A DNA stretch of 21,472 nucleotides from Microbacteriaceae bacterium UBA1487 (GCA_002325245.1 DCRR01000013.1:110852-132323), one strand, 5' to 3'. Counted from the first letter of the stretch, positions 7,197 through 14,729 are shown. Made by a program: numbers and translations. Notes: generated from the sequence alone by a model not told the origin.

Positions 7197-8137
7197 CCGC
7201 CGCCAACACTGTGCTCGCCGCGGGAGCCGTCGTCTGGCACGAGCTGCCGGACGGCCGCATCGAGATCCTCGTCGTCTACCGCACCCAGCACCGCGACCTC
7301 TCGCTGCCCAAGGGCAAGGTCGACCCCGGGGAATCGCTCCCGCAGACGGCCGCGCGCGAGGTGCACGAGGAGACCGGCCTCGCGCTCGCGCTCGGGGTGC
7401 CGCTCGGCACGGTCGACTACACGCTGCCCAACGGCCGACCGAAGCGGGTCTACTACTGGGCCGCCGAGGCCGGTCGCGACGCGATCGCGAACTCGACGTT
7501 CCGCGCGAACGACGAGATCGAGGAGCTGCGCTGGGTCAGCCTCGACACGGCGCGCGAGATCCTGAGCTACGAGCACGACGTCGACGTGGTCGACCGCTTC
7601 GCGGGCCTCGTCGCGACGTCGAGCGCCCGCACCTTCGCCATCATCGCGGTGCGGCACGGCAAGGCCGTCGCCCCGCACGACTGGCGCGGCCCGGACGCGA
7701 GCCGTCCCCTGATGCCGCGCGGCCACGAGCAGGCCCACCGCGCCGCCGGCGGCATCGCCGCCTTCGGCCCGAGCAAGCTGATCTCGTCGACGGCCGCGCG
7801 CTGCCTCACCACGATCGCCCCGGTCGCCGCATCGACGGGGCTCGCCGTCAAGCTCTCCGACAAGATCAGCCAGGATGCCTTCCAGCCCTCCGCCAAGGCC
7901 GTGAACTCGGTTGTGCGCAAGCGCCTCAAGCGCCGCCGCTCCGTGGTGCTGTGCAGTCACGGTCCGGTGCTGCCGCAGATCATCGAAGCGGTCGCCTCGC
8001 ACGGCGGGGAGCGACGGCTCGACCAGCTGCCGCGCGCCAAGGCGCTCGGCACCGGCGAGTTCGCGGTGCTGCACGTCGCCGCCGACCGCCCGGACGCCGG
8101 AATCGTGGCGATCGAAGTGCACAACCCCTTCGAGTGA
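7193..8137 (+). CDS. mutT1: Nudix hydrolase fused to histidine phosphatase (MutT1 type)
   Basis: The 314-residue protein has two domains. The N-terminal Nudix domain (about 1-140) has a complete Nudix box: G, five residues, E (in GKVDPGESL), then REVHEETGL. The C-terminal histidine phosphatase domain (about 148-314) has the catalytic RHG at 154-156 and a later SHG. Mycobacterial MutT1 has this architecture; it acts on 8-oxo-guanine nucleotides and diadenosine polyphosphates. The start codon overlaps the ppk1 stop as ATGA. In M. tuberculosis ppk1 and mutT1 are also neighbours (Rv2984/Rv2985c). Here they are co-directional and coupled, which suggests that handling of polyphosphate and nucleotide polyphosphates is linked. 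Confidence 0.92.
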   Translation: MTAANTVLAAGAVVWHELPDGRIEILVVYRTQHRDLSLPKGKVDPGESLPQTAAREVHEETGLALALGVPLGTVDYTLPNGRPKRVYYWAAEAGRDAIANSTFRANDEIEELRWVSLDTAREILSYEHDVDVVDRFAGLVATSSARTFAIIAVRHGKAVAPHDWRGPDASRPLMPRGHEQAHRAAGGIAAFGPSKLISSTAARCLTTIAPVAASTGLAVKLSDKISQDAFQPSAKAVNSVVRKRLKRRRSVVLCSHGPVLPQIIEAVASHGGERRLDQLPRAKALGTGEFAVLHVAADRPDAGIVAIEVHNPFE

Positions 8138-8156
8138 CTCGGGCTATTCCCGGCTC

Positions 8157-8174
8157 GTTCACCTTCCGTTCACC
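8157..8174 (+). promoter_or_regulatory. PHO box upstream of pstS
   Basis: Two perfect GTTCACC units lie at 8157-8163 and 8168-8174, exactly 11 bp apart. This is the direct-repeat form bound by the actinobacterial phosphate regulator PhoP. A poorer third unit (ATTCCCG, 8146-8152) lies one period upstream. The site predicts induction of pstSCAB under phosphate limitation. The PhoP/PhoR-type regulator itself is not in the window. Confidence 0.8.
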
Positions 8175-8205
8175 ATTCCGGTCGAGTCTGGACACAAGGC
8201 GTTCT

Positions 8206-8211
8206 TAGCGT
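8206..8211 (+). promoter_or_regulatory. Possible -10 box of pstS
   Basis: TAGCGT fits the TANNNT form seen at other promoters in the window, including the identical hexamer before padR. It would give a leader of about 50 nt ending in the GAAGGGA ribosome binding site (8257-8263). No good -35 is present, as expected for an activated promoter. Confidence 0.4.
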
Positions 8212-8268
8212 GACCTGCGGGTCGCACCGACCCTCACCTGAAATCCAGACATTCCCGAAGGGAACACA

Positions 8269-9354
8269 GTGAACATCACGCGCATCGGCAGCGTTGCTGC
8301 CATTGCCATCGCCAGCACCCTCGTGCTCGCGTCTTGTGCCGGAGCCAGCGAAGGCGGCGAGGGCAGCAGCGACCTCACCGGCACGCTGATCGGCGCCGGC
8401 GCCTCCTCGCAGCAGTCGGCTCAGGAGGCCTGGGTTGTCGGCTTCCAGACCGCGAACCCGGATGTCACCGTCGAGTACGACCCGGTCGGTTCGGGTGGCG
8501 GTCGCGAGACCTTCATCGGCGGCGGAAGCCAGTTCGCGGGTTCGGACCGCGCGTTCAAGGTCGACGAGATCGCCGAGGACAACTTCGCCTCCTGCGTCGC
8601 GGGCACCGGCATCCTCGAGATCCCGGCCTACATCTCCCCGATCGCCGTCATGTTCAACCTTGAGGGCATCGACTCGCTGAACATGGACGGCGCCACCATC
8701 GCCGGCATCTTCGCGGGTGAGATCACCAACTGGAGCGACGAGGCGATCGTCTCGCAGAACGAGGGCGTCGAGCTCCCCGACCTCGCGATCACGGCCGTTC
8801 ACCGCGCCGATGACTCGGGCACCACGGCCAACTTCACGGACTACCTCGCGGCCGTCGCGCCCGACGTGTGGACCGTGGGCCAGATCGAGACCTGGCCCAC
8901 CGAGTACGGCGGAGAGGCTGCCCCGCAGACCTCCGGCGTGATCGACGCGGTCACCAACGGCACCGGCACCATCGGCTACGCCGACGCGTCGCGCGCCGGT
9001 GACCTCGGCACCGTCGCGGTCAAGGTCGGCGACGAGTACGTTCCGTACTCGCCCGAGGCCGCTGCCGCCATCATCGACGCCTCGCCGCGCGAAGAGGGCC
9101 GTGGCGACACCGACATGGCGATCTCGGTCGACCGCTCCTCGAGCGCGCCGAACGTCTACCCGATCGTTCTGGTCAGCTACCTCATCGCGTGCAACGAGTA
9201 CGCCGAGGGCGCCCCGGTCGACCTCGTCAAGGCGTACCTCTCCTACGTGATCGGCGCCGAGGGCCAGTCCCTCGCCGCCGAGTCGGCTGGCTCGGCTCCG
9301 ATCTCGGAGGCGCTCTTCACCGAGGCGCAGGCCGCGATCGACGCGATCAAGTAA
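8269..9354 (+). CDS. pstS: Phosphate-binding lipoprotein of the Pst ABC transporter
   Basis: The 361-residue protein starts with a lipoprotein signal peptide (MNITRIGSVAAIAIASTLVL then the lipobox ASC, lipidated Cys23). The mature part has the phosphate-pocket motifs of PstS: IGAGASSQQ, DPVGSGGGRETFI, QFAGSDRAF and the HRADDSGTTANFTDYL loop. It captures orthophosphate outside the membrane and delivers it to PstCA. The GTG at 8269 is preceded by GAAGGGA at good spacing. The gene has its own leader and PHO box and is separated from pstC by 106 bp containing a hairpin. That arrangement usually allows the binding protein to be made in excess over the membrane subunits. Confidence 0.97.
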   Translation: MNITRIGSVAAIAIASTLVLASCAGASEGGEGSSDLTGTLIGAGASSQQSAQEAWVVGFQTANPDVTVEYDPVGSGGGRETFIGGGSQFAGSDRAFKVDEIAEDNFASCVAGTGILEIPAYISPIAVMFNLEGIDSLNMDGATIAGIFAGEITNWSDEAIVSQNEGVELPDLAITAVHRADDSGTTANFTDYLAAVAPDVWTVGQIETWPTEYGGEAAPQTSGVIDAVTNGTGTIGYADASRAGDLGTVAVKVGDEYVPYSPEAAAAIIDASPREEGRGDTDMAISVDRSSSAPNVYPIVLVSYLIACNEYAEGAPVDLVKAYLSYVIGAEGQSLAAESAGSAPISEALFTEAQAAIDAIK

Positions 9355-9370
9355 CTCGCAGTTCCCCAAT

Positions 9371-9406
9371 CGGCCCCGCCGCTCGTTAGATTGAACGGCG
9401 GGGCCG
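9371..9406 (+). terminator. Hairpin between pstS and pstC (attenuator or processing site)
   Basis: A perfect 11-bp GC-rich stem (CGGCCCCGCCG with CGGCGGGGCCG) encloses a 14-nt loop and is followed by a short T-rich stretch GTTTCTT. With only three consecutive T residues it is a weak intrinsic terminator. It would stabilise pstS mRNA and reduce read-through into pstCAB. Confidence 0.65.
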
Positions 9407-9460
9407 GTTTCTTCCCCCTCGCGCTTCCCCTTACGCCCGACACGGAGCACACTCGAGATC

Positions 9461-10411
9461 ATGTCTTCCCCCGCTGCGAAGCTTCGCCCCAAGTCCGCCC
9501 AGCGGCCCGGAGACCGGGTCTTCTCCGCCAGCGCACTGACCGCCGGAAGCCTGATCCTCGCCATCCTCGCGGCGGTCGCGGGATTCCTCATCCTCGAAGG
9601 CGTCCCCGGCGTCTTCGCAGATCCGAGCGAAGTCTCGATCTTCGATGACGGCGTCGACTTCGTCGGCTTCGTCATCCCCCTCATCTTCGGAACGCTGTGG
9701 GCCGCCGCCCTGGCGCTCGTCATGGCGATGCCCGTGGCCCTCGGCATCGCACTGTTCATCTCGCACTACGCCCCCCGCCGTCTGGCCGCGGGACTCGGCT
9801 ACATCATCGACCTGCTGGCGGCCGTGCCGTCGGTGGTCTTCGGCCTCTGGGGCGCCAACGTGCTGGCCCCGATGATCCAGCCGGCCTACACCTGGCTGGC
9901 CGAGAATCTCGGATTCATCCCGCTGTTCGCCGGCCCCGCATCCGGAACCGGGCGCACGATCCTCACTGCCGCCATCGTGCTCGCGGTCATGGTGCTGCCG
10001 ATCATCACGGCGATCAGCCGCGAAGTGTTCCTGCAGACCCCGCGCCTCTACGAGGAGGCGGCCCTGGCGCTCGGGGCGACACGCTGGGAGGTCATCAGCA
10101 CCGTCGTGCTGCCGTTCGGCCGACCCGGCGTCATCTCGGGCGCGATGCTGGGCCTCGGCCGCGCACTCGGCGAGACGATGGCGGTCGCCATGGTGCTCTC
10201 CGGCAGCGGCATCATCAGCTTCGATCTGATCAGCTCCGTCAACCCCACGACCATCGCCGCCAACGTCGCGCTGCGCTTCCCCGAGGCCTACGGCATCAAC
10301 GTGAACGTCCTCATCGCGACCGGCCTGATCCTGTTCGCGATCACCCTGGTCGTCAACTCGATCGCGCGCTACATCGTCAACCGTCGCAAAGAATTCTCGG
10401 GAGCCAACTGA
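9461..10411 (+). CDS. pstC: Phosphate ABC transporter permease PstC
   Basis: The 316-residue protein has a basic cytoplasmic N-terminus and six hydrophobic segments. The ABC-permease coupling loop is visible as EEAALALGATRWEVISTVVLPFGRPGVISG (written here only as EEAALALGATRWEV to PGVISG), which contacts the PstB ATPase. The later GLGRALGETMAVAMVLSGS is typical of PstC. Together with PstA it forms the membrane channel for phosphate uptake. The ATG at 9461 follows a weak ribosome binding site. The stop overlaps the pstA ATG by one base (TGATG), so the two permeases are coupled. Confidence 0.95.
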   Translation: MSSPAAKLRPKSAQRPGDRVFSASALTAGSLILAILAAVAGFLILEGVPGVFADPSEVSIFDDGVDFVGFVIPLIFGTLWAAALALVMAMPVALGIALFISHYAPRRLAAGLGYIIDLLAAVPSVVFGLWGANVLAPMIQPAYTWLAENLGFIPLFAGPASGTGRTILTAAIVLAVMVLPIITAISREVFLQTPRLYEEAALALGATRWEVISTVVLPFGRPGVISGAMLGLGRALGETMAVAMVLSGSGIISFDLISSVNPTTIAANVALRFPEAYGINVNVLIATGLILFAITLVVNSIARYIVNRRKEFSGAN

Positions 10412-11493
10412 TGTCGAGCGCCACCGCCACGTCGCCGGTCACGAACGCGTTCGCCGCGAGCCGCCTGCCGCGGTTCTCGACCCTGTGGATCCTGCTCGCG
10501 AGCCTCGCCGTCTCCGGTGTCGTCGTCTGGCTGGTCACGGCAGCGGGCGAGGAGGCCGAATTCAACGTCGGACTCGCGGTGTTCTTCGGTGCCGTGCTGT
10601 TCGCCGTCGCCAACTACGTGATCTCGCTCCTGGTCGAGGGCCCCCGCCGCGCCGCGGACCGCCTCGTCACGACGCTCGTCATCGCCGCGTTCACCGTCGC
10701 GATGATTCCGCTCGTCTCGCTCGTGTACACGGTCGTCGTGATGGGATCGGGGCGCATCGATCTCGACTTCTTCACGCTCTCCATGCGGAACGTGCTCGGC
10801 GAGGGTGGCGGCGCCGCCCACGCGATCATCGGCACGCTGCTCATGACCGGACTCGCGACCGTCATCTCGGTGCCGATCGGACTGCTCACCTCGATCTACC
10901 TCGTCGAGTACGGTCGCGGTCGGCTCGCCCAGGCGATCACCTTCTTCGTCGACGTGATGACGGGCATCCCGTCGATCGTCGCCGGCCTGTTCGCCTTCGC
11001 GCTGTTCGAGCTGATCCTCGGCCCCGGAACGCGCGTCGGCCTCTCCGGCGCGATCGCGCTCACCGTGCTGATGCTCCCGGTCGTGGTGCGCTCGAGCGAG
11101 GAGATCCTGCGTCTGGTGCCGAACGAGCTTCGCGAGGCCTCCTACGCCCTCGGCGTGCCAAAGTGGCTCACCATCCTCAAGGTCGTCATTCCGACCTCGA
11201 TCGCGGGCATCTCGACCGGCGTCATGCTGTCGATCGCGCGCGTCATCGGCGAGACCGCGCCGCTGCTGATCGCGGCGGGCTTCTCGAACAACTTCAACTA
11301 CGACCTGACGGAGGGCCGCATGCAGAGCCTGCCCGTCTTCGTCTACTACTCCTACGTCAGTCAGGGCACCGACTTCGCGCCGTACATCGAGCGCGCCTGG
11401 GCCGGCGCTCTGACCCTCATCGCCATCGTCATGATCCTCAACCTGATCGCGCGTCTCGTCGCACGCATCTTCGCCCCCAAGCTCGGTCGCTGA
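10411..11493 (+). CDS. pstA: Phosphate ABC transporter permease PstA
   Basis: The 360-residue protein has an N-terminal extension with two hydrophobic segments (about 20-42 and 50-72) ahead of the usual six-helix permease core, a form common in actinobacterial PstA. The core contains FFVDVMTGIPSIVAGLFAFA, the coupling loop NELREASYALGVPKWLTILK and SIARVIGETAPLLIAAGFS. It pairs with PstC in the phosphate importer. The start overlaps the pstC stop by one base. pstB follows after a 23-bp gap with its own ribosome binding site. Confidence 0.95.
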   Translation: MSSATATSPVTNAFAASRLPRFSTLWILLASLAVSGVVVWLVTAAGEEAEFNVGLAVFFGAVLFAVANYVISLLVEGPRRAADRLVTTLVIAAFTVAMIPLVSLVYTVVVMGSGRIDLDFFTLSMRNVLGEGGGAAHAIIGTLLMTGLATVISVPIGLLTSIYLVEYGRGRLAQAITFFVDVMTGIPSIVAGLFAFALFELILGPGTRVGLSGAIALTVLMLPVVVRSSEEILRLVPNELREASYALGVPKWLTILKVVIPTSIAGISTGVMLSIARVIGETAPLLIAAGFSNNFNYDLTEGRMQSLPVFVYYSYVSQGTDFAPYIERAWAGALTLIAIVMILNLIARLVARIFAPKLGR

Positions 11494-11516
11494 GCGAGAA
11501 AAGGAAGACTCACACT

Positions 11517-12296
11517 GTGTCCAAGCGAATCGAAGTCAACGACCTCAACGTTTACTACGGCAAGTTCCGCGCCGTCGAGGGCGTCTCGCTCACGATCGAG
11601 CCCCGCTCGGTGACCGCGTTCATCGGACCGTCGGGTTGCGGCAAGTCCACCTTCATCCGCACGCTCAACCGCATGCACGAGGTGATCCCGGGCGCCTACG
11701 TCGAGGGCGAGGTGCTGATCGATGGCAACAACCTCTACGACCCGAGCGTCGACCCGGTGAACGTGCGCCGCCAGGTGGGAATGGTCTTCCAGCGCCCGAA
11801 CCCGTTCCCGACGATGTCGATCCGCGACAACGTGCTGGCGGGGGTGAAGCTCAACAACCGACGCATCAGCAAGAGCGAGGCGGACGAGCTGGTCGAGTCC
11901 TCGCTGCAGGGCGCCAACCTCTGGAACGAGGTCAAGGACCGACTGGAGAAGCCCGGATCGGGCCTCTCGGGCGGCCAGCAGCAGCGCCTGTGCATCGCGC
12001 GCGCCATCGCGGTCAAGCCCGAGGTCATCCTGATGGACGAGCCCTGCTCGGCCCTCGACCCGATCTCGACGCTGGCGATCGAGGACCTCATCGAGGAGCT
12101 CAAGTCGGAGTACACGATCGTGATCGTGACCCACAACATGCAGCAGGCCTCTCGCGTGAGCGACAAGACGGCATTCTTCAACATCGCCGGCACCGGCAAG
12201 CCGGGCAAGCTCATCGAGTACGACGACACCTCGACGATCTTCTCGAAGCCCAGCGAGCAGGCGACCGAAGACTACGTCTCGGGCAAGTTCGGGTAA
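11517..12296 (+). CDS. pstB: Phosphate ABC transporter ATP-binding protein PstB
   Basis: The 259-residue ATPase has Walker A GPSGCGKST (37-45), a Q-loop in VGMVFQRPNPFPTMSI, the signature LSGGQQQR (150-157), Walker B VILMDEPCSALDP and the switch histidine in IVIVTHNMQQASRV. The motifs NPFPTMSI and RMHEVIPGA are characteristic of PstB rather than other ABC ATPases. It drives phosphate import with PstSCA. The GTG at 11517 is preceded by AAAGGAAGA at about 10 nt. It is the last gene of the phosphate block; phoU is not adjacent. Confidence 0.97.
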   Translation: MSKRIEVNDLNVYYGKFRAVEGVSLTIEPRSVTAFIGPSGCGKSTFIRTLNRMHEVIPGAYVEGEVLIDGNNLYDPSVDPVNVRRQVGMVFQRPNPFPTMSIRDNVLAGVKLNNRRISKSEADELVESSLQGANLWNEVKDRLEKPGSGLSGGQQQRLCIARAIAVKPEVILMDEPCSALDPISTLAIEDLIEELKSEYTIVIVTHNMQQASRVSDKTAFFNIAGTGKPGKLIEYDDTSTIFSKPSEQATEDYVSGKFG

Positions 12297-12332
12297 CCGG
12301 CACCGCGCGACTCGCGCGCCGTGAGACGCCGA

Positions 12333-12412
12333 AGCCGGGCCGCAGAACGCCTCTCGGCGGAAGGCCGCTCGCAGCGGCGAAATTTGGAGCCCGGGGTTAC
12401 TGCGGCCCGGCT
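12333..12412. terminator. Long inverted repeat between convergent genes, probable bidirectional terminator
   Basis: A perfect 13-bp arm AGCCGGGCCGCAG (12333-12345) pairs with CTGCGGCCCGGCT (12400-12412). Inside lies a second perfect hairpin, GCCGCT-CGC-AGCGGC (12364-12378). The element fills the gap between pstB and the convergent gene at 12427. There is no T tract on either strand, so it may act as a structured mRNA 3' end rather than a classical terminator. Confidence 0.5.
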
Positions 12413-12426
12413 CCGACAGTCTACGG

Positions 12427-13056
12427 TCAGTCCAGCGCGTCTGCACGGGCGAGCGCGGCGCTCGCCCGGAAGTCGTCCGCGTAGGTGCTCAGTCGCAGCG
12501 CTCGGCGTGTGAGATCCGCCGCACGGTCGGTCTCGCTGCTGTCGTAGTCGTCGGCGAGGCTCGTCGCCCCGGCGGCCGCGACCCGGCTGAACGCCGCCGC
12601 CCGCTCCAGGGCGAGGGCGAAGTCGCCCGCGAAGACGCCGCGCAGAATCTGGTCGGCGAGTTCGACGACCTCCTGTGGTCCCGCCGGGCTCGGCGCCCCC
12701 GCCACGAGCGCATCGATCGTGGAGAGCGCGTCGGCGCCGCGGGTGTACATCAGGCTCACCGCATCCGGCGAACGTCGGATCATCAGGCGCACCAGGTACA
12801 GCCGCCAGAGCGCGCCGGGCAGGCTGTGCGGGGTCGCGTGTGCCCACAGCTCGGCGAGCGCGTCGATGCCGTGCTCATCGCTGTAGTGCACGAGCCGTTT
12901 GACGACCGACGGGTCGGCCGAGGCGCGCGCCCGGGTGAGGATCGCGGCGGCGCTCTCGTGGGCCGCCCGCGTTCGCATGGCCGGGTCCTCCCCGCCCTGG
13001 TAGGCCTCGAACTCACGGCCGCCGAACAGCGCGGGCTTGTGGAACTCGGAGGACAT
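12427..13056 (-). CDS. Conserved actinobacterial protein of unknown function
   Basis: The 209-residue soluble, mostly helical protein begins MSSEFHKPALFGGREFEAYQ and contains YSDEHGIDALAELWAHATPH followed by SLPGALWRLYLVRLMIRR, then ADQILRGVFAGDFALALERA. From memory, close relatives occur throughout actinobacteria, some labelled (probably wrongly) as an RNA polymerase beta subunit; nothing here resembles RNA polymerase. No catalytic motif is visible. The ATG at 13056 directly abuts GGAGGG, which is too close to act as a Shine-Dalgarno. A TACGCT -10 box ends 6 nt before the ATG instead, indicating a leaderless transcript. It lies 22 bp after the DUF305 gene on the same strand but seems to have its own promoter. 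Confidence 0.75.
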   Translation of the reverse strand: MSSEFHKPALFGGREFEAYQGGEDPAMRTRAAHESAAAILTRARASADPSVVKRLVHYSDEHGIDALAELWAHATPHSLPGALWRLYLVRLMIRRSPDAVSLMYTRGADALSTIDALVAGAPSPAGPQEVVELADQILRGVFAGDFALALERAAAFSRVAAAGATSLADDYDSSETDRAADLTRRALRLSTYADDFRASAALARADALD

Positions 13057-13062
13057 CCCTCC

Positions 13063-13068
13063 AGCGTA
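13063..13068 (-). promoter_or_regulatory. -10 box of the gene at 13056, leaderless architecture
   Basis: On the minus strand TACGCT is followed by GGAGGG and then ATG at 13056. The box lies in the 22-bp gap after the DUF305 stop codon. Confidence 0.55.
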
Positions 13069-13078
13069 CGCGCCGGAC

Positions 13079-13690
13079 TCAGGCGTAGCTGGTGGCCAGC
13101 AGCTCGTCGAAGATCTCGATCTCGTAGGCCTGCACGAGCGCGGCCTGCGCGGCGATCTGACGCACCGGCGCGGTGGCCGCCCCGGTCGCCGCCTCGGCCA
13201 TGTGCACGCCGCCGACGTGGTGGGTGCGCATCAGCTCCAGGAACATCCGTCCCTTCTCGAGGCCCTCAGCGAGCGCCAGCTCGCGCATCTCCTCGTCGGT
13301 GGCCAGGCCCGGCATCATGTCGGCGGCCATCTCCATGCCCATCCAGCCCATCACCGTCGAAGGCGGCGCGGTGCTCTCGCCCCAGGACTGCAGCCAGGTG
13401 TGCATCATGCCGCGCTCGTAGGACTGGTTCTGCAGGATGTCGGCGGCGGCTGTCTGCACCTGCGAGCCGGTGTCGGTTCCGAGCACCCGCTGGCACATGG
13501 CGAGCGCCTGCTCGTGGTGGAAGGCCATGTCTTGGCAGAAGCCGATGTCGATCTCGTTGGGGGATGCGGCATCCGCCTGCTCGGTCGTGCACGCGGTGAG
13601 GAGCGCGCCCAGCGTCGCCGCGGCCGTGCCGCCGAGGAAGGCGCGGCGCGCGACGACGGGGCGCGCGACGACGGGGCGCGGCGTGGTCAC
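13079..13690 (-). CDS. DUF305-domain lipoprotein with Tat-like signal
   Basis: The 203-residue protein starts with a twin-arginine-type signal (ARRAFLGG, Arg15-Arg16) and a lipobox ending at Cys34 (LLTAC), so it is probably exported folded and lipid-anchored. The DUF305 core has FCQDMAFHHEQALAM (51-65), MMPGLATDEEM (125-135) and RTHHVGGVHMAE (155-166). The clustered His and Met residues suggest metal, perhaps copper, binding, but that is inference; DUF305 has no firmly established activity. The GTG at 13690 overlaps the stop of the YHYH gene as GTGA, so both are translated together. A 15-bp tandem duplication in the signal region gives PVVARPVVAR. Confidence 0.88.
   Translation of the reverse strand: MTTPRPVVARPVVARRAFLGGTAAATLGALLTACTTEQADAASPNEIDIGFCQDMAFHHEQALAMCQRVLGTDTGSQVQTAAADILQNQSYERGMMHTWLQSWGESTAPPSTVMGWMGMEMAADMMPGLATDEEMRELALAEGLEKGRMFLELMRTHHVGGVHMAEAATGAATAPVRQIAAQAALVQAYEIEIFDELLATSYA
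13647..13676. repeat. 15-bp tandem duplication in the DUF305 signal peptide
   Basis: Two perfect units of CGCGCGACGACGGGG follow one another (13647-13661 and 13662-13676). They encode PVVAR twice, just before the twin-arginine motif. The repeat stays in frame and lengthens the n-region by five residues. Confidence 0.8.
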
Positions 13691-14604
13691 GGCCGGCCGC
13701 CCGGGCCCGCGCCCCCGCCGCCCGCGATGGCGTCGTCGGAGACCTCGCCGTAGTAGCAGCCCATGAAGTAGGGGAACGTGGTGGTCGTGTAGTACCGGTA
13801 CTGCCCGTCGGCGTCGACGCGTCCGTTGCACTGGTCGAGATCGCCAGAGCCTTCGACGTAAGTGTGTGCCGACCAGGTGTCGGAGGCGAACAGCGAGTCG
13901 TCGGTGAGCTGCCAGCTGCTCTCGAGCTGCACCATCTCGGTGCACTCCTCGTCGGCGCAGACGTAGCCCGACATGATCGGGTAGCCGTCGGCCGACCAGC
14001 CGACCAGGATCGAGTCGCCGGATTCGACCTCCTCGGCGCTGTAGAGGCAGTCGACGTCGTCGTCCCAGCCGAACAGGTGCAGGTGGAATTCCACCGGGCT
14101 GGAGTGACTGCCGCACTCGGAGAGGGCGCCCCGCAGCGACAGCACGTCGCCGCCGGTGTTCTCGGTCGGCCCGTAGATCGGCACCCCGTTGACGGCGATG
14201 CCGATCGTGCCGAGGGCGGGGACCTCGCCCGGCACGTCGGCGACCGTCGGGCTGACGGCCAGCTTGAGCGCGACGGTGGAGGCCTGCAGCTCTTCCGGCG
14301 TCGTGGCGATATAGAGGTAGTCGGGGATCGCGTTGCTGGTGACGCTGAGCACGTCACCGTCGCAGGTGGCGGTGAGCTCCGGATCCGGGGAGTCCGGGTT
14401 GGCGCTCTCCACGTCGCGGAAGGTGGCGGCCATCGCTTCGCAGTCCCCGTTCGAGGCGGCGAAGTCGGTTGTGGTCGTGGTGGTGTCGCTCTCGACGACG
14501 GCGGAGTCGGTCGCCGTCTCCGTGGTGTCGGCGGCGGTGCAGCCGGCGAGGGCGAGGGTCGCGATCAGGGCGACTGCCAACGTCGGTTTCAGTCGGACGG
14601 GCAT
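13687..14604 (-). CDS. YHYH-domain lipoprotein
   Basis: The 305-residue protein has a lipoprotein signal (MPVRLKPTLAVALIATLALA then GC, Cys22) and a Thr/Asp-rich linker (about 23-50). The YHYH core has GIAVNGVPIYGPTE (136-149), EFHLHLFG (172-179), ADGYPIMSGYV and LDQCNGRVDADGQYRYY ending FPYFMGCYYG. The naming YHYH motif is replaced by YRYY at 269-272. Cysteine pairs suggest disulfides in an extracytoplasmic fold. Function is unknown. The ATG at 14604 has AAGGAG 9 nt upstream; an in-frame ATG at 14649 would only add residues before the signal peptide. It is the first gene of a two-gene operon with the DUF305 lipoprotein, ending in a GTGA overlap. Confidence 0.85.
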   Translation of the reverse strand: MPVRLKPTLAVALIATLALAGCTAADTTETATDSAVVESDTTTTTTDFAASNGDCEAMAATFRDVESANPDSPDPELTATCDGDVLSVTSNAIPDYLYIATTPEELQASTVALKLAVSPTVADVPGEVPALGTIGIAVNGVPIYGPTENTGGDVLSLRGALSECGSHSSPVEFHLHLFGWDDDVDCLYSAEEVESGDSILVGWSADGYPIMSGYVCADEECTEMVQLESSWQLTDDSLFASDTWSAHTYVEGSGDLDQCNGRVDADGQYRYYTTTTFPYFMGCYYGEVSDDAIAGGGGAGPGGRP

Positions 14605-14713
14605 GGCGAGGCGCTCCTTCGTCGGCGCGGCGGTCGGAATGCCGGCCACGATTCCAGCACTTGCTATGCCTTGCCTATGGCTCCCCTCCGCGACGCCGCG
14701 CCCGTGCTCCCAC

Positions 14714-14719
14714 TACGCT
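14714..14719 (+). promoter_or_regulatory. Probable -10 box of tRNA-Lys
   Basis: TACGCT lies 10 nt before the mature tRNA 5' end, so transcription would begin a few bases upstream of it. The hexamer is identical to the -10 box of the gene at 13056. Confidence 0.5.
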
Positions 14720-14729
14720 GGGGAGCCGA

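Noticed and set aside
8170..9759. 529-codon minus-strand frame opposite pstS
   Set aside because: It covers the PHO box, pstS and the hairpin; it is an antisense artefact of GC-rich codon structure.
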